Of a DNA stretch of 64,000 nucleotides, positions 31,931 to 42,619 are shown piece by piece (positions within the stretch are counted from its first letter, which is position 1; the number at the start of each line of letters is the position of its first letter). Source of the DNA: Oreohelix idahoensis (taxonomy: Eukaryota > Mollusca > Gastropoda > Stylommatophora > Oreohelicidae); assembly GCA_024509875.1 (NCBI GenBank), contig JAMPIV010019835.1, forward strand, positions 62,001 through 126,000, read 5' to 3'. A program made the position numbers and the translations under genes. The notes under the pieces were generated by a model. It was not told the origin of the DNA and made no database searches. It saw only the letters and a program-made list of their open reading frames with translations.

Positions 31931-33098
31931 TATTCAATTTCATTATCTAACATTGTTTTATGTAAAGAACTGGGGTAATGTGCCACTTGTTTTTTAATTC
32001 CTTTGCCAAATTTCATAAATCTCTTGTAATCTCTCATCAACATGTCCAGACTTTTTTGTTTGAAAGTTTTGTGTTAGACTGATATCTTAATCATCTTATT
32101 TGGCTGAAGACACCACAGATATGTTTGTTCTGTGAACTCCGGACAAACCGTAAATTTTCATCAAAGAGTCATAATCCCCAAATAAAAAAATTATAATTTT
32201 TTTTACCTTCTCACTCTAAATCTTTTAATGACTATTTGAGCTTTCATACTATTCATAAATATTTTAAAATTATTATATGTCTGACTCTAGCAGCTATTGC
32301 TAATTGGATGATATTGGTTTTAGAATTTGATTTCTCCTAATTCACTACGAGCATTGTAACTTTCAAATTTCCTTTTCCATGATCAACCCCAATTTTAAGA
32401 CATACTTCATCTTCTGTTATAGTTATTATGCCATGTTAATAAGCCCTCCTTCTTGTAGTCGCTGAGGAGCCCACAAATAAAACCACCAAAATCGTTAAAA
32501 CTTGCCAACGGTGTCTCTACCCCATGTCCAACATCTCCACAAACTCTTTCATTTCCATATGCACCCATTCATGCCTAATCTCTCTTGTCCATTTTCTTTC
32601 TGCCCCTTCATGCTTCTGTTTTTGTCATCTCTGGTCTATGAAACTGCCTACCCTATATAAACGCTAAGATGAATTTAGGTGGAGAAAATCTGTAATTTCT
32701 CCTCAAAATTTTTTTATAATTTAGAACTATCTAGGTCGTTTAGATTTTAAGATATTTAATTAGTAAATGCGTCACCCTCTGTAATATTTTCCTCAAATGA
32801 TGATGATGTTTTGTAACGGCTGTTACAAAGCAAAATAATATAAAAAAACAATGAAAATCCACACAGAGATAGTATTTTGCACAGAGTTATTTTCTAGTAA
32901 ATTATTTTAGTCCTGTGCTTTATCAGGAATGCGCTTAAACTGGTTTAAATTTCATGCTTTTTCAAGCCAAAGTCAGCTGATATTTCCCGCCAAAGTAGAC
33001 GATACTGTGTTTGCTGGTTAACAAGATTTATTGCCTTCGGGTCAGGAGAAAGGGCACGATACTAAAGTAGCGACTTTTTAGAAGGCACAAACAGCCAT
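31931..33098. repeat. Unit 2 left non-coding part after the mariner
   Basis: Collinear with 27147-28307 of unit 1 with few differences. AT-rich, no genes. Confidence 0.8.
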
Positions 33099-33289
33099 GT
33101 GGACTCCCAATCTATGCATTTGATGGTCCAAAATGTAGTTATTGTATTGGACTCCAAATCTATGCCTTGGATGGTCCAAAATGTAGTTATTGTATTGGAC
33201 TCCAAATCTATGCCTTGGATGGTCCAAAATGTAGTTATTGTATTGGACTCCAAATCTATGCATAGGAAGGTCCAAAATGTAGTTATTGT
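33099..33289. repeat. 48-bp minisatellite, array 2 left part
   Basis: About four units. The array is cut at 'agttattgt' by the LTR element and resumes at 42620. Confidence 0.95.
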
Positions 33290-34484
33290 TGTAGAGCCCT
33301 TTTCGTAGACCTCTGCACTCCTTTATAGATGAAGGTAGTCTTATATTATTAATATGTTGTCCTACCAGTAATAAACTTTACGCACCGACTTACATGAGAG
33401 TAAGTCTTATTGGTGAGTTTGATTTCATTAGCGCACGGTTGTGCACTAAGGCGTATAGGGGGTTATCCTGTCCGCACGTGTATCTAGACAGTCAGTTGAC
33501 GTCATCTGTGGGTTTGAGAAGCAAGAATCCCAAGTCCTACAAAGGAAGCTTTGGGAGTTCGAAACCCGTGTTTTGAGTAAAGTATTGATGTTTTAGACCC
33601 GGTCCTGCGGATTAGCAGTCGTAGCCGGTAGTCGTCCACGTGAGTGTTCATTCGTTGGAAGAACCACGTATGTATTTATTATAATAATAATAATGATTGT
33701 TCTGCAAAGTCGTGAGCATCTAGTCGATATCAGGTAACTAGCCTGTACCGAAATGGATTCACAGCTGAAGATGTATTTTTATATGCCAGTAAATGCCTAT
33801 CAAAGAGATCATCGGTAACTACCGTGGATCTACGATATATATATATATTATTAGGAAGCCGTTGGGGTCAGTCACGGCTAATACAAGAGGTAATTCAAGT
33901 ATCGATGCCTAAGTAACTTTACATGCCTTGAAGGTATTTAGTAGGAACCTGCACCTACGTTCTATTATGATTCGTTGATGAGGACTTCTTTATATATGAA
34001 AATACTAAAGAGCGGGATCTTAGATACTACCAAGTATAATGAGAACCTCCTGTCCTTGAGGAAAGGTCAACCTTGATCAATATAACGTTGTACTTAATCT
34101 ACTTCATGACCTTTATGACTATTGATGTATTCACTCAGAGACCTGGTCAGAATTTACTTGAGGATTCTTCTGAGATTATTTATTTGAACTTTTATTGAGG
34201 ACATGCGTCCACTATCACCATGTTTGAATCACCTATTAACCGTCCACGTTGAATGTATCGTCCCGTATGATGTGATGTTAATAAACCATGTATGAACTTT
34301 TCAAGTAACGAGTTTGACTATCATAGTATTGGCACCTGTTGATGTGCCTACATTGGGTTTGCATCTTACTGCACCAAGATTTTATAGATTCGCGAAATCA
34401 GCACGATTGACACCAAACACTATCAACAATTACATATCCACCACCAACAGTAGCAACAACAAGAGACAAGATATGGGTCCAACA
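33290..34484 (+). repeat. 5' LTR (1,195 bp)
   Basis: It starts TGTAGAGCCC and ends GGTCCAACA (TG...CA). It differs from the 3' LTR by three substitutions that I could find (in 'ataacgttg', 'cctacattggg', 'agattcgcg') and a few small length changes in ata/taa runs plus one A. A small open frame in it (33394-33576) also occurs in the other LTR and is not credible as a gene. Confidence 0.95.
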
Positions 34485-34490
34485 GTATGG

Positions 34491-34508
34491 TGGCGCAGTG
34501 TGCTCTGA
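34491..34508 (+). promoter_or_regulatory. Probable primer-binding site
   Basis: TGGCGCAGTGTGCTCTGA starts six bases after the LTR. TGG at the start is the complement of a tRNA CCA end. The TGGCGCAGT- type resembles the serine-tRNA site of 297/17.6-type elements, as far as I recall. The exact tRNA is inferred, not shown. Confidence 0.55.
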
Positions 34509-35509
34509 AAATATCCAGTTTTCATTAGCGGAATCGAACTCAAGCCTTCATTCAAACTCGGTTGAAAAGAAATATGGTATCTTTCAAGGCGACAACATCC
34601 TGGACCTTGCAGCACTTCTAACGGTCATCACAAGTCAAGGACAACCCAGGGACTTCAACTGTCAAGTTTCGACATTGGACTCTGGCTTTATATTTCGTCA
34701 AATAGATGTCTCATACATGCAGTCCTGGATGCGAGGGATATTTTTTTGTTAGCCGGTTGAGATAAGTAAAAACGTCGTGTTGTGATTACACCGTTTTACG
34801 TGTAGCTGCATCTTATCTAGTAATATGTCCACTGTTTCTTTATTCATGTTGCATGTTCTATGTTCAATGTTTTTTGTGAGAGTTTGGGAATGGCGACTTA
34901 GGACGGGAAAATACCAGTTTCGCCACAGGTCCGTCTTGAGTGTTCTGTAGGGTATTATTTTGCAGACTTCCCTCAGTGGAATGTTCCTATGCGTGAGCAT
35001 AGAAGGATCTTTGGTCCACTGTGTCTGGTAGTCTGTGACTCCTGACTGTTTTTTTAGCTTTAGCGTCAAGTTTTAATTGTTTTCATAGTTATTTTACTCG
35101 TACTTAGTTTTATGATGTATTTTGTTAGTATTATGCGTCCTTCTAACCTGACTATCGTTCAGTTTTATACAAAACATATGTTTTTACACTGTGTTGTCAA
35201 CTGTCTTGTGTATTATCGGATCGTAGATGTCATCGTAATTTTTTACGACATTCTATTTTAGTTCCACATTTTTATTTTTGTTGATTTCTACGACTGTTTT
35301 CATTTGTCTTGATTATCGTGTCTTGTCAGTATTGTGCCTATTGTCTGTCACGTTATTGCTTTCATACCATTTCATGTTATAAATTACTTTATTAATTATT
35401 AATATAATTGCCTATTATATGACTTGATTTTACCGTTCTAGGACAGGAACGAAGACCACTCGTTGTAGTAACACTTTTAAGTAGTATTATTACATAATAA
35501 TATTGAATA
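34509..35509 (+). other. Leader between primer-binding site and gag-pol
   Basis: About 1 kb. Short ORFs on both strands (for example 34498-34752) are unrelated to known retroelement proteins and probably not translated. Packaging signals may lie here but cannot be read from sequence. Confidence 0.6.
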
Positions 35510-38500
35510 ATGTCTACCTTAGACTATTTTATTAAGCAGGCTAAGGCGCTTAATATACCTCCGGAAGAGATTAGATCATTTGCTATGACAGAATATAAAG
35601 AATCTCAAAGGTTGGAATCTCAAAGATTGGATGCTGAAAAGTTACGTTTGGAAAATTTGAAATTTGAGGCAGATCAAAAACGGACTGAGGCTGAGGAAGA
35701 GGAGAAAAAAATGAGATTAGCCGCTGAATTAGAAGAGAAACGATTTCAGCGTGAGTCCGAACAGAAAAAATTCGAGGCTGAAGAAAGATTTAGCTGTGAT
35801 ACTGCAGAGAAAGAAAGACTACTTAAAATTGAGATGGAAGTTAAACAAAAGGTAATAGAAGTTAAACATAAGGAAATGGAAGAAAGGAGATTAATAGCTG
35901 AACAAAATACAAGAAGACTTCAGCTTGAGACAGAAGAGAATGATAAAAAACGTCAGCATGATTTGAAACTTGCCGAATTGGAATTTGATAGAATAAGATT
36001 GTCAAGTGAATGTAATACGCAAAAGACTCAGGAAGGCCATTCTTCATCTAGACATGAGAATTTTAGAGAGATTCATCTCAAATTGCCTAAATTTACTCCA
36101 CCATCCGACGATGTCATATTTTTTTTGGACAGGTTTGAGGCTACATGTCGATCGTACAACTTGGATAAATCATTATATTGCACCCACTTATCCAGATTAC
36201 TAACAGGAGAGGCAATGGCTGTGTATCACACTACTAGCTCTATAGAAAAAAATGATTACGATGCTCTCAGGGCCGCTCTTCTAAATAAATTTCAGATGAC
36301 AGAGGATCAATACAGACTTAGGTTCAAGTCTATGCTCCCGCAATCTAGCAAGAATTTTGATGATTTTCTTTTGCAAATACGTCTTACCTTAGAACGATGG
36401 ATAGAACTATCCAAGATAGAGAAATCGTATGACGGTATTTTCGATTTATTACTTCGCGATAAAGTTTTATCGGCAGTAAGTCCTGCATTTCTTGCGTTCC
36501 TGCATGAACGTAAGCCTGGTAATATAAAAGAAATGTCAGATCATTGTAAAAATTTCTGCACAGCTCATCCTAACATGGATGTCAGCAATGCGCAACTTAA
36601 GGACGATTTACCCGTTGCTTTCGCCATGCAACAAAACAATTTCCCTAGAAATCGTTCGATAAGTAGCGATAGAAATTTTCAAAGGGGAAGTAATAATAAT
36701 TTCAACTTTAGTCATTTTCAAAAGGGGAAACAATACTCACATTCTGCTCCATTTAATGTATCATGGGGCCAAGCTCACAGATCTCAAGATTTTAGTAACA
36801 ACAATCCTAAATATAATCAAGGTAATAATAATAAACAACATTGGAGATCTCAATCATATCATCCAGAAAATAGAAATAGATTTATGAATAGGTCATTTCG
36901 CCAACATCACAACAGTGAAAACTTTCATTGGCGGACTCAGCCAAATTTTAATGATAGCAGAAACAGTAATTATAGCAATTTTAATGACAATAATCAGGTT
37001 CGATCGCGACGAAGAGAGAGATCGTCGAACAGACCACGACAACATTCCAATATTGCTTCAATTGAAGCACAAACTAACAAAGGTAATGACACTAATGTTA
37101 ATCAACATAACGCTATGTCTTGTATCGATCTAGAACAGGTAAAGACATGTCAAGAATGCTCAACGCTATTCCAGCCCAAGGCGATCACGACGCTGCGATG
37201 CGGGCACACTTTACCAAGTCTACCCGTAGTTTGTACAGCTACTTCTGCATCAATTCACCATGGGAAAGGGTGTTTAAAATTTAACAGAGGATACGTCAAC
37301 TCGATTCCTTGCTCTGTCTTGTTTGACTCAGGCTGCAGCACGGTGGGAGTGCGGAACTCTCTGATCGACCCCTCCTTGGCCACAGGCAACGTGGTCAAGT
37401 GTGTCACATTTGGGGGTACTGTGGAAACCTTCCCTACAGCCATCATTAACTTACATACACCTTTCTTTTCAGGGAAGATCCATGCCTGTCTTCTGCAGAA
37501 TCCAGTTAGCGATGTAATACTTGGTTGTATACACGGTATAAAAGAGTGTACACCAGAGCAAATTAATGAATGGGAAAAGCGACACATTCATGCTGCAAAT
37601 GCAGTTGTTACCAGAGCGCAAGCTACTGAATTGTCGCGTGAATCAACTTCTGAACCTACGGTTCATAATAGTAATGATGATGATTCTCCTATTTCAAGGG
37701 AGCTGTTTGCTAATTTACAAAAGAATGACAATTCTTTGCAGAGATTTTTTCAATTGGCGACTAAGAAAAATAATAACAACAAAATTGCAAAGTCTAGACA
37801 CCAATTTGCTCTAAAAAAAGGTATTTTAGTTAGATTAATAAGAGAAACAGATTCATTGGTGCGTTCACAAATTCTGGTCCCGTCTGCTATGCGACCCAGA
37901 ATATTACGACATGCTCATGATTCACAATGCGCAGGTCACATGGGTTTTTCCCGAACAAAATCTAGAGTGCTATCCGCATTCTATTGGCCTGGCGTTCATA
38001 GGGATGTTAATCTCTATTGTCGTTCCTGCGTGACATGTCAGGAAGTTAAAGTAAGGGGTCCGTATCATGATGCTCCTATCCAAGCTACGGACATACCTAT
38101 TAGACCATTTGATAAAATGGCAATAGACATCATTGGTCCTATATTGCCATCTGCAAGAGGACATACACATATTCTCACCTGTATCGATATGTGTACGCGT
38201 TGGCCTGAGGCCATACCTCTTAAAAACACCTCATCTGCCAGCGTTGCAGAAGCTTTAATGCTGATCTTTTCACGCATTGGTTTTTCGCGTAAGATCCTAT
38301 CAGATCATGGGGTCCAGTTTATTTCCGAATCCATGTCACAGGTTATGAAGACATTGGGTATAGATAGATCTCTCAGTTCTATATACCATGCGATGTCGAA
38401 TGGATTAATTGAGAGACAGAATAGGACACTTAAGCAGTTGTTGGGTAAGATGACTCAAGATCACCCTCAGGAGTGGGACAGGGTCCTACCCGCTGCTCTC

Positions 38501-40507
38501 TTCGCGTATCGCGAAGTGCAAAACCAAGCAACAGGGTTTTCCCCCTTCCAGTTGGTTTTTGGCATACAACCACGCGGACCTATGTCTTTAATCCATGATT
38601 TATTGGTTGAAGATAATATACCTGAGGAAACTCAATCCTCATATGAATATGTCATCTCTTTAAGAAAGAGAATAATAGATGCCTGTAGATTAGCTACTGC
38701 ATCATCCGAAGAGTCTAAGGAAAAAGCTCGTCTATTTGCAAATCGGTATAGACGTCTTCGCCAGCTTATTCCTGGTGACGAGGCTTTTGTTTTACTGCCT
38801 TCACATAATAATCGTCTACTTATCACATGGAGAGGTCCATTTAGGATCATCTCAAGAATATCCGATGTCGACTACATCGTAGATATTAATGGAAAACACA
38901 AAACCTTTCACATTAACATGTTGAAAGAGTATTATTCACGTCCTGATTATTTACAATCAGTATTTCAAGCGACTGACGATCCTACTCCTCACATTCATAA
39001 CTATACTAATCTGTCAGTTATACAAGAAGAAGAATCTTCTTTTCAAGATGTACAATTGCCCATACCAGTTGTACCTCTTCATTCCACGGAAAACTGGAAT
39101 GCTGTCACTATTTCTTCTTCTCTTTCGACTGATCAACGACAGCAAGTTTCATCACTACTTCAAATGTATGATAAGGTTCTCACTGACATTCCAGGTCATA
39201 CATCAGCTATTCAGCATGATATTCTCCTAACTGATGAAACACCTATCCGTATTCGTCCATATCCCATACCTTTGCACTTTAGAGATAAGGTCGAAAAGGA
39301 ATTAGATGAGATGCTTCGATTAAACATAATTGAACCTTCGTTGTCACCATATGCTTCATCTATGGTGATAATTAGAAAGAAAGATAATAACATTCGTCTA
39401 TGTGTAGACTACAGAAAATTAAATAAAGTCACACAATTTGACGCTGAACCTTTGCCACTTTTAGATGATTTATTAGTAAAATTATCTCATTCTACTTTCT
39501 TCTCTAAGTTTGATCTGTCAAAAGGCTATTGGCAAGTACCATTGACAGAAAGGGCAAAACCACTAACTGCTTTCTCGACGCCCCGGGGCCTATTCCAATG
39601 GAATTTTATGCCTTTCGGGTTAGTCAACGCTCCTGCCACGTTCGTACGCATGATGCGTCGAATCCTATCTCATCATCCCAACGTCATTGCGTACATAGAC
39701 GACATTTGTCTTTTCAGTGACTCATGGGAAGAACATTTAGAAGGATTAAACTCATTACTGTCCACATTACAAAATCATAATTTAACTGCTAAGCCATCAA
39801 AGGCATTTGTGGGTTTCCACGAGATTTCTTTTTTGGGACACCGTATTGGTCGCGGTATGTTATACACAGAGGACAGTAATGTTTCCAAAATCCTTAACAT
39901 CTCCACACCTAAAACAAAGAAACAAGTTCGATCTCTATTAGGACTAGTACAATACTATGGGAAATTCATACCACATCTTTCGTCCATTACTGCTCCTTTC
40001 TCTTCATTACTTAGGAAAGGTGCAGCTAACGTGATTCGGTGGTCTAACGAACATCAAATCGCGTTGGATATCATAAAGAAATTTTTTTCTAATCATCCTG
40101 TTTTAAGGTTACCTAACGAGAATTTGCCATTTGTATTACGCAGCGATGCTTCTAATTACGGCGTGGGAAGTGTCTTACTACAAGAATATAATGGCACCTT
40201 GCATCCCGTTCTCTATGTGTCACGGAAGTTAACTCCAACTGAACAGAATTATTCAGTTTTAGATAAAGAACTTCTCGGGCTTGTTTGGTCAATAAATAAA
40301 CTGCAAAGATATCTGCTTGGATCACACTTTATTGTGGAATCAGACCAAAAAGCTCTTACTGCACTCAACACAAAGGACGTAAAATCTGCCAAATCTACCA
40401 GGTATGCGATCGCGTTACAACCATTTAATTTCACGATTCGATCCATACCTGGCACACAGAATGTTCTCGCTGACATCTTGTCAAGATGTCCGAATGAATC
40501 GAGTTAA
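35510..40507 (+). CDS. Gag-Pol polyprotein, Gmr1-like (PR-IN-RT-RH order)
   Basis: An uninterrupted frame of 1,665 codons from ATG (MSTLDYFIKQ) to TAA. Residues 1-175 are a highly charged coiled coil. About 190-355 is the retrotransposon gag capsid-like domain (LPKFTPPSDDVIFFLDRFEA ... LLTGEAMAVY). 380-550 is an Asn/Arg-rich nucleic-acid-binding stretch without a CCHC knuckle. The protease active site is LFDSGCS near 604. The integrase zinc domain lies about 795-845 (H..H..C..C: CRSCVTCQ) and its core about 868-1010 with AIDIIGPI, SDHGVQF and ERQNRT giving D, D, E. Reverse transcriptase is about 1245-1455 with FSKFDLSKGYWQVPL, FMPFGLVNAPATF and YIDDI at 1395. RNase H begins near 1540 (VLRSDASNYG). 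All catalytic motifs are intact, so it may be competent. Gag and Pol share one frame, so how their ratio is set is unknown. A CxxC pair (CQECSTLF) near 545 is unexplained. Confidence 0.95.
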   Translation: MSTLDYFIKQAKALNIPPEEIRSFAMTEYKESQRLESQRLDAEKLRLENLKFEADQKRTEAEEEEKKMRLAAELEEKRFQRESEQKKFEAEERFSCDTAEKERLLKIEMEVKQKVIEVKHKEMEERRLIAEQNTRRLQLETEENDKKRQHDLKLAELEFDRIRLSSECNTQKTQEGHSSSRHENFREIHLKLPKFTPPSDDVIFFLDRFEATCRSYNLDKSLYCTHLSRLLTGEAMAVYHTTSSIEKNDYDALRAALLNKFQMTEDQYRLRFKSMLPQSSKNFDDFLLQIRLTLERWIELSKIEKSYDGIFDLLLRDKVLSAVSPAFLAFLHERKPGNIKEMSDHCKNFCTAHPNMDVSNAQLKDDLPVAFAMQQNNFPRNRSISSDRNFQRGSNNNFNFSHFQKGKQYSHSAPFNVSWGQAHRSQDFSNNNPKYNQGNNNKQHWRSQSYHPENRNRFMNRSFRQHHNSENFHWRTQPNFNDSRNSNYSNFNDNNQVRSRRRERSSNRPRQHSNIASIEAQTNKGNDTNVNQHNAMSCIDLEQVKTCQECSTLFQPKAITTLRCGHTLPSLPVVCTATSASIHHGKGCLKFNRGYVNSIPCSVLFDSGCSTVGVRNSLIDPSLATGNVVKCVTFGGTVETFPTAIINLHTPFFSGKIHACLLQNPVSDVILGCIHGIKECTPEQINEWEKRHIHAANAVVTRAQATELSRESTSEPTVHNSNDDDSPISRELFANLQKNDNSLQRFFQLATKKNNNNKIAKSRHQFALKKGILVRLIRETDSLVRSQILVPSAMRPRILRHAHDSQCAGHMGFSRTKSRVLSAFYWPGVHRDVNLYCRSCVTCQEVKVRGPYHDAPIQATDIPIRPFDKMAIDIIGPILPSARGHTHILTCIDMCTRWPEAIPLKNTSSASVAEALMLIFSRIGFSRKILSDHGVQFISESMSQVMKTLGIDRSLSSIYHAMSNGLIERQNRTLKQLLGKMTQDHPQEWDRVLPAALFAYREVQNQATGFSPFQLVFGIQPRGPMSLIHDLLVEDNIPEETQSSYEYVISLRKRIIDACRLATASSEESKEKARLFANRYRRLRQLIPGDEAFVLLPSHNNRLLITWRGPFRIISRISDVDYIVDINGKHKTFHINMLKEYYSRPDYLQSVFQATDDPTPHIHNYTNLSVIQEEESSFQDVQLPIPVVPLHSTENWNAVTISSSLSTDQRQQVSSLLQMYDKVLTDIPGHTSAIQHDILLTDETPIRIRPYPIPLHFRDKVEKELDEMLRLNIIEPSLSPYASSMVIIRKKDNNIRLCVDYRKLNKVTQFDAEPLPLLDDLLVKLSHSTFFSKFDLSKGYWQVPLTERAKPLTAFSTPRGLFQWNFMPFGLVNAPATFVRMMRRILSHHPNVIAYIDDICLFSDSWEEHLEGLNSLLSTLQNHNLTAKPSKAFVGFHEISFLGHRIGRGMLYTEDSNVSKILNISTPKTKKQVRSLLGLVQYYGKFIPHLSSITAPFSSLLRKGAANVIRWSNEHQIALDIIKKFFSNHPVLRLPNENLPFVLRSDASNYGVGSVLLQEYNGTLHPVLYVSRKLTPTEQNYSVLDKELLGLVWSINKLQRYLLGSHFIVESDQKALTALNTKDVKSAKSTRYAIALQPFNFTIRSIPGTQNVLADILSRCPNESS

Positions 40508-41428
40508 CAGCTACGCACTAAAGACAACTGAACTTGGACACTGACAGTTCGTCGAGGGTAACTTTTTACGTGTGATACCTCGATTATAAGAGTCATTAAC
40601 ATTCATTCAAGTGAAATCTACAATGCTTATGTATCAAAATAACATGGAACTTTAAGGTATATGACTATCCTTGTGAGAATTACATACACTTAATTATGAC
40701 ATTGAAAAGATAATAACGTTGGAAAAGGATTGTATTTTCTCACCGAAATAACATTTCTACCACTCTGATTTCTTCGTGGAACTGAATTTGTTATATTATA
40801 AACTGTTTACTAACAGGAAAATGGAACTTTCGGTATTTAAGTAATTAATAACATTATTAGGGTGAAATAAATGAATTAATTAGATTATTAAACTTAGATA
40901 CTTAGTTAGTTAAAATAATGATTAATGTAATTAACTATACAATATTTAGGTGGATTTATCAATAGTTGTATTTAAGCACATTAATTTAACATTAGTACTT
41001 TCATTAGTACCTCAAAAGGACTTAGACACACAGTTAAGTGCGTTGTTCTTATACGTGTTTAAATTGTATTCTTTCATTTTTTATTCATTTTTTCACTTGT
41101 CATTTTAAATGCATATCCATCACTTTTCTGTTTATTCATTGGTTTCTCATCATTTCTTTGTATTTGCGTTTACATTTGTTTTAATTCAATATTTCTAATA
41201 TGATATTTCATTTCATTGACCACATTGTACCAAAGGTGTGCAATTGTGGATGTATGCTTTTATGCATACCTTTTGTTGTTTGAGTTAACTGGAATTTCAT
41301 ATTTTATTATTTTTATCATGATATATTGGTAAAATAGGAATATGTAAACTTGACTTACCTCTAGTGTCGGTATTAAAGAAAAAAAAATTAATATAATTAA
41401 TTTTTTTTGGGGGGATTGGTAAGGAATC
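40508..41428 (+). other. 3' untranslated region and polypurine tract of the LTR element
   Basis: AT-rich and non-coding. A purine-rich run 'ggggggattggtaaggaa' at 41409-41426, two bases before the 3' LTR, is the likely polypurine tract priming plus-strand DNA. No envelope-like frame is present. Confidence 0.7.
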
Positions 41429-42619
41429 TGTAGAGCCCTTTTCGTAGACCTCTGCACTCCTTTATAGATGAAGGTAGTCTTATATTATTAATATGTTGTC
41501 CTACCAGTAATAAACTTTACGCACCGACTTACATGAGAGTAAGTCTTATTGGTGAGTTTGATTTCATTAGCGCACGGTTGTGCACTAAGGCGTATAGGGG
41601 GTTATCCTGTCCGCACGTGTATCTAGACAGTCAGTTGACGTCATCTGTGGGTTTGAGAAGCAAGAATCCCAAGTCCTACAAAGGAAGCTTTGGGAGTTCG
41701 AAACCCGTGTTTTGAGTAAAGTATTGATGTTTTAGACCCGGTCCTGCGGATTAGCAGTCGTAGCCGGTAGTCGTCCACGTGAGTGTTCATTCGTTGGAAG
41801 AACCACGTATGTATTTATTATAATAATAATGATTGTTCTGCAAAGTCGTGAGCATCTAGTCGATATCAGGTAAACTAGCCTGTACCGAAATGGATTCACA
41901 GCTGAAGATGTATTTTTATATGCCAGTAAATGCCTATCAAAGAGATCATCGGTAACTACCGTGGATCTACGATATATATATATTATTAGGAAGCCGTTGG
42001 GGTCAGTCACGGCTAATACAAGAGGTAATTCAAGTATCGATGCCTAAGTAACTTTACATGCCTTGAAGGTATTTAGTAGGAACCTGCACCTACGTTCTAT
42101 TATGATTCGTTGATGAGGACTTCTTTATATATGAAAATACTAAAGAGCGGGATCTTAGATACTACCAAGTATAATGAGAACCTCCTGTCCTTGAGGAAAG
42201 GTCAACCTTGATCAATATAACATTGTACTTAATCTACTTCATGACCTTTATGACTATTGATGTATTCACTCAGAGACCTGGTCAGAATTTACTTGAGGAT
42301 TCTTCTGAGATTATTTATTTGAACTTTTATTGAGGACATGCGTCCACTATCACCATGTTTGAATCACCTATTAACCGTCCACGTTGAATGTATCGTCCCG
42401 TATGATGTGATGTTAATAAACCATGTATGAACTTTTCAAGTAACGAGTTTGACTATCATAGTATTGGCACCTGTTGATGTGCCTACGTTGGGTTTGCATC
42501 TTACTGCACCAAGATTTTATAGATTTGCGAAATCAGCACGATTGACACCAAACACTATCAACAATTACATATCCACCACCAACAGTAGCAACAACAAGAG
42601 ACAAGATATGGGTCCAACA
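41429..42619 (+). repeat. 3' LTR (1,191 bp)
   Basis: Same TG...CA ends as the 5' LTR. It is followed immediately by ATTG-T of the minisatellite, which is the second copy of the 5-bp target duplication. Confidence 0.95.

Larger units (their letters stand above)
33290..42619 (+). mobile_element. Complete Gmr1-like Gypsy LTR retrotransposon
   Basis: 9,330 bp with direct LTRs, flanked by the 5-bp duplication ATTGT (33285-33289 and 42620-42624). Internal parts in order: primer-binding site, about 1 kb of leader, one gag-pol frame, 0.9 kb of 3' region, polypurine tract. Pol order is protease, integrase, reverse transcriptase, RNase H. All other Gypsy groups I know have integrase last. The Gmr1 group (first described from cod and other deuterostomes) has it ahead of RT as Copia does. 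It is inserted in the plus orientation inside the minisatellite, in a moonraker intron. Confidence 0.93.

Noticed and set aside
33394..33576. Identical 60-codon frames in the two LTRs
   Set aside because: Duplicated because the LTRs are duplicated. No homology and no start context.
33290..42619. Endogenous retrovirus with envelope
   Set aside because: The 921 bp after RNase H has no open frame of envelope size, and the pol order is that of a retrotransposon.
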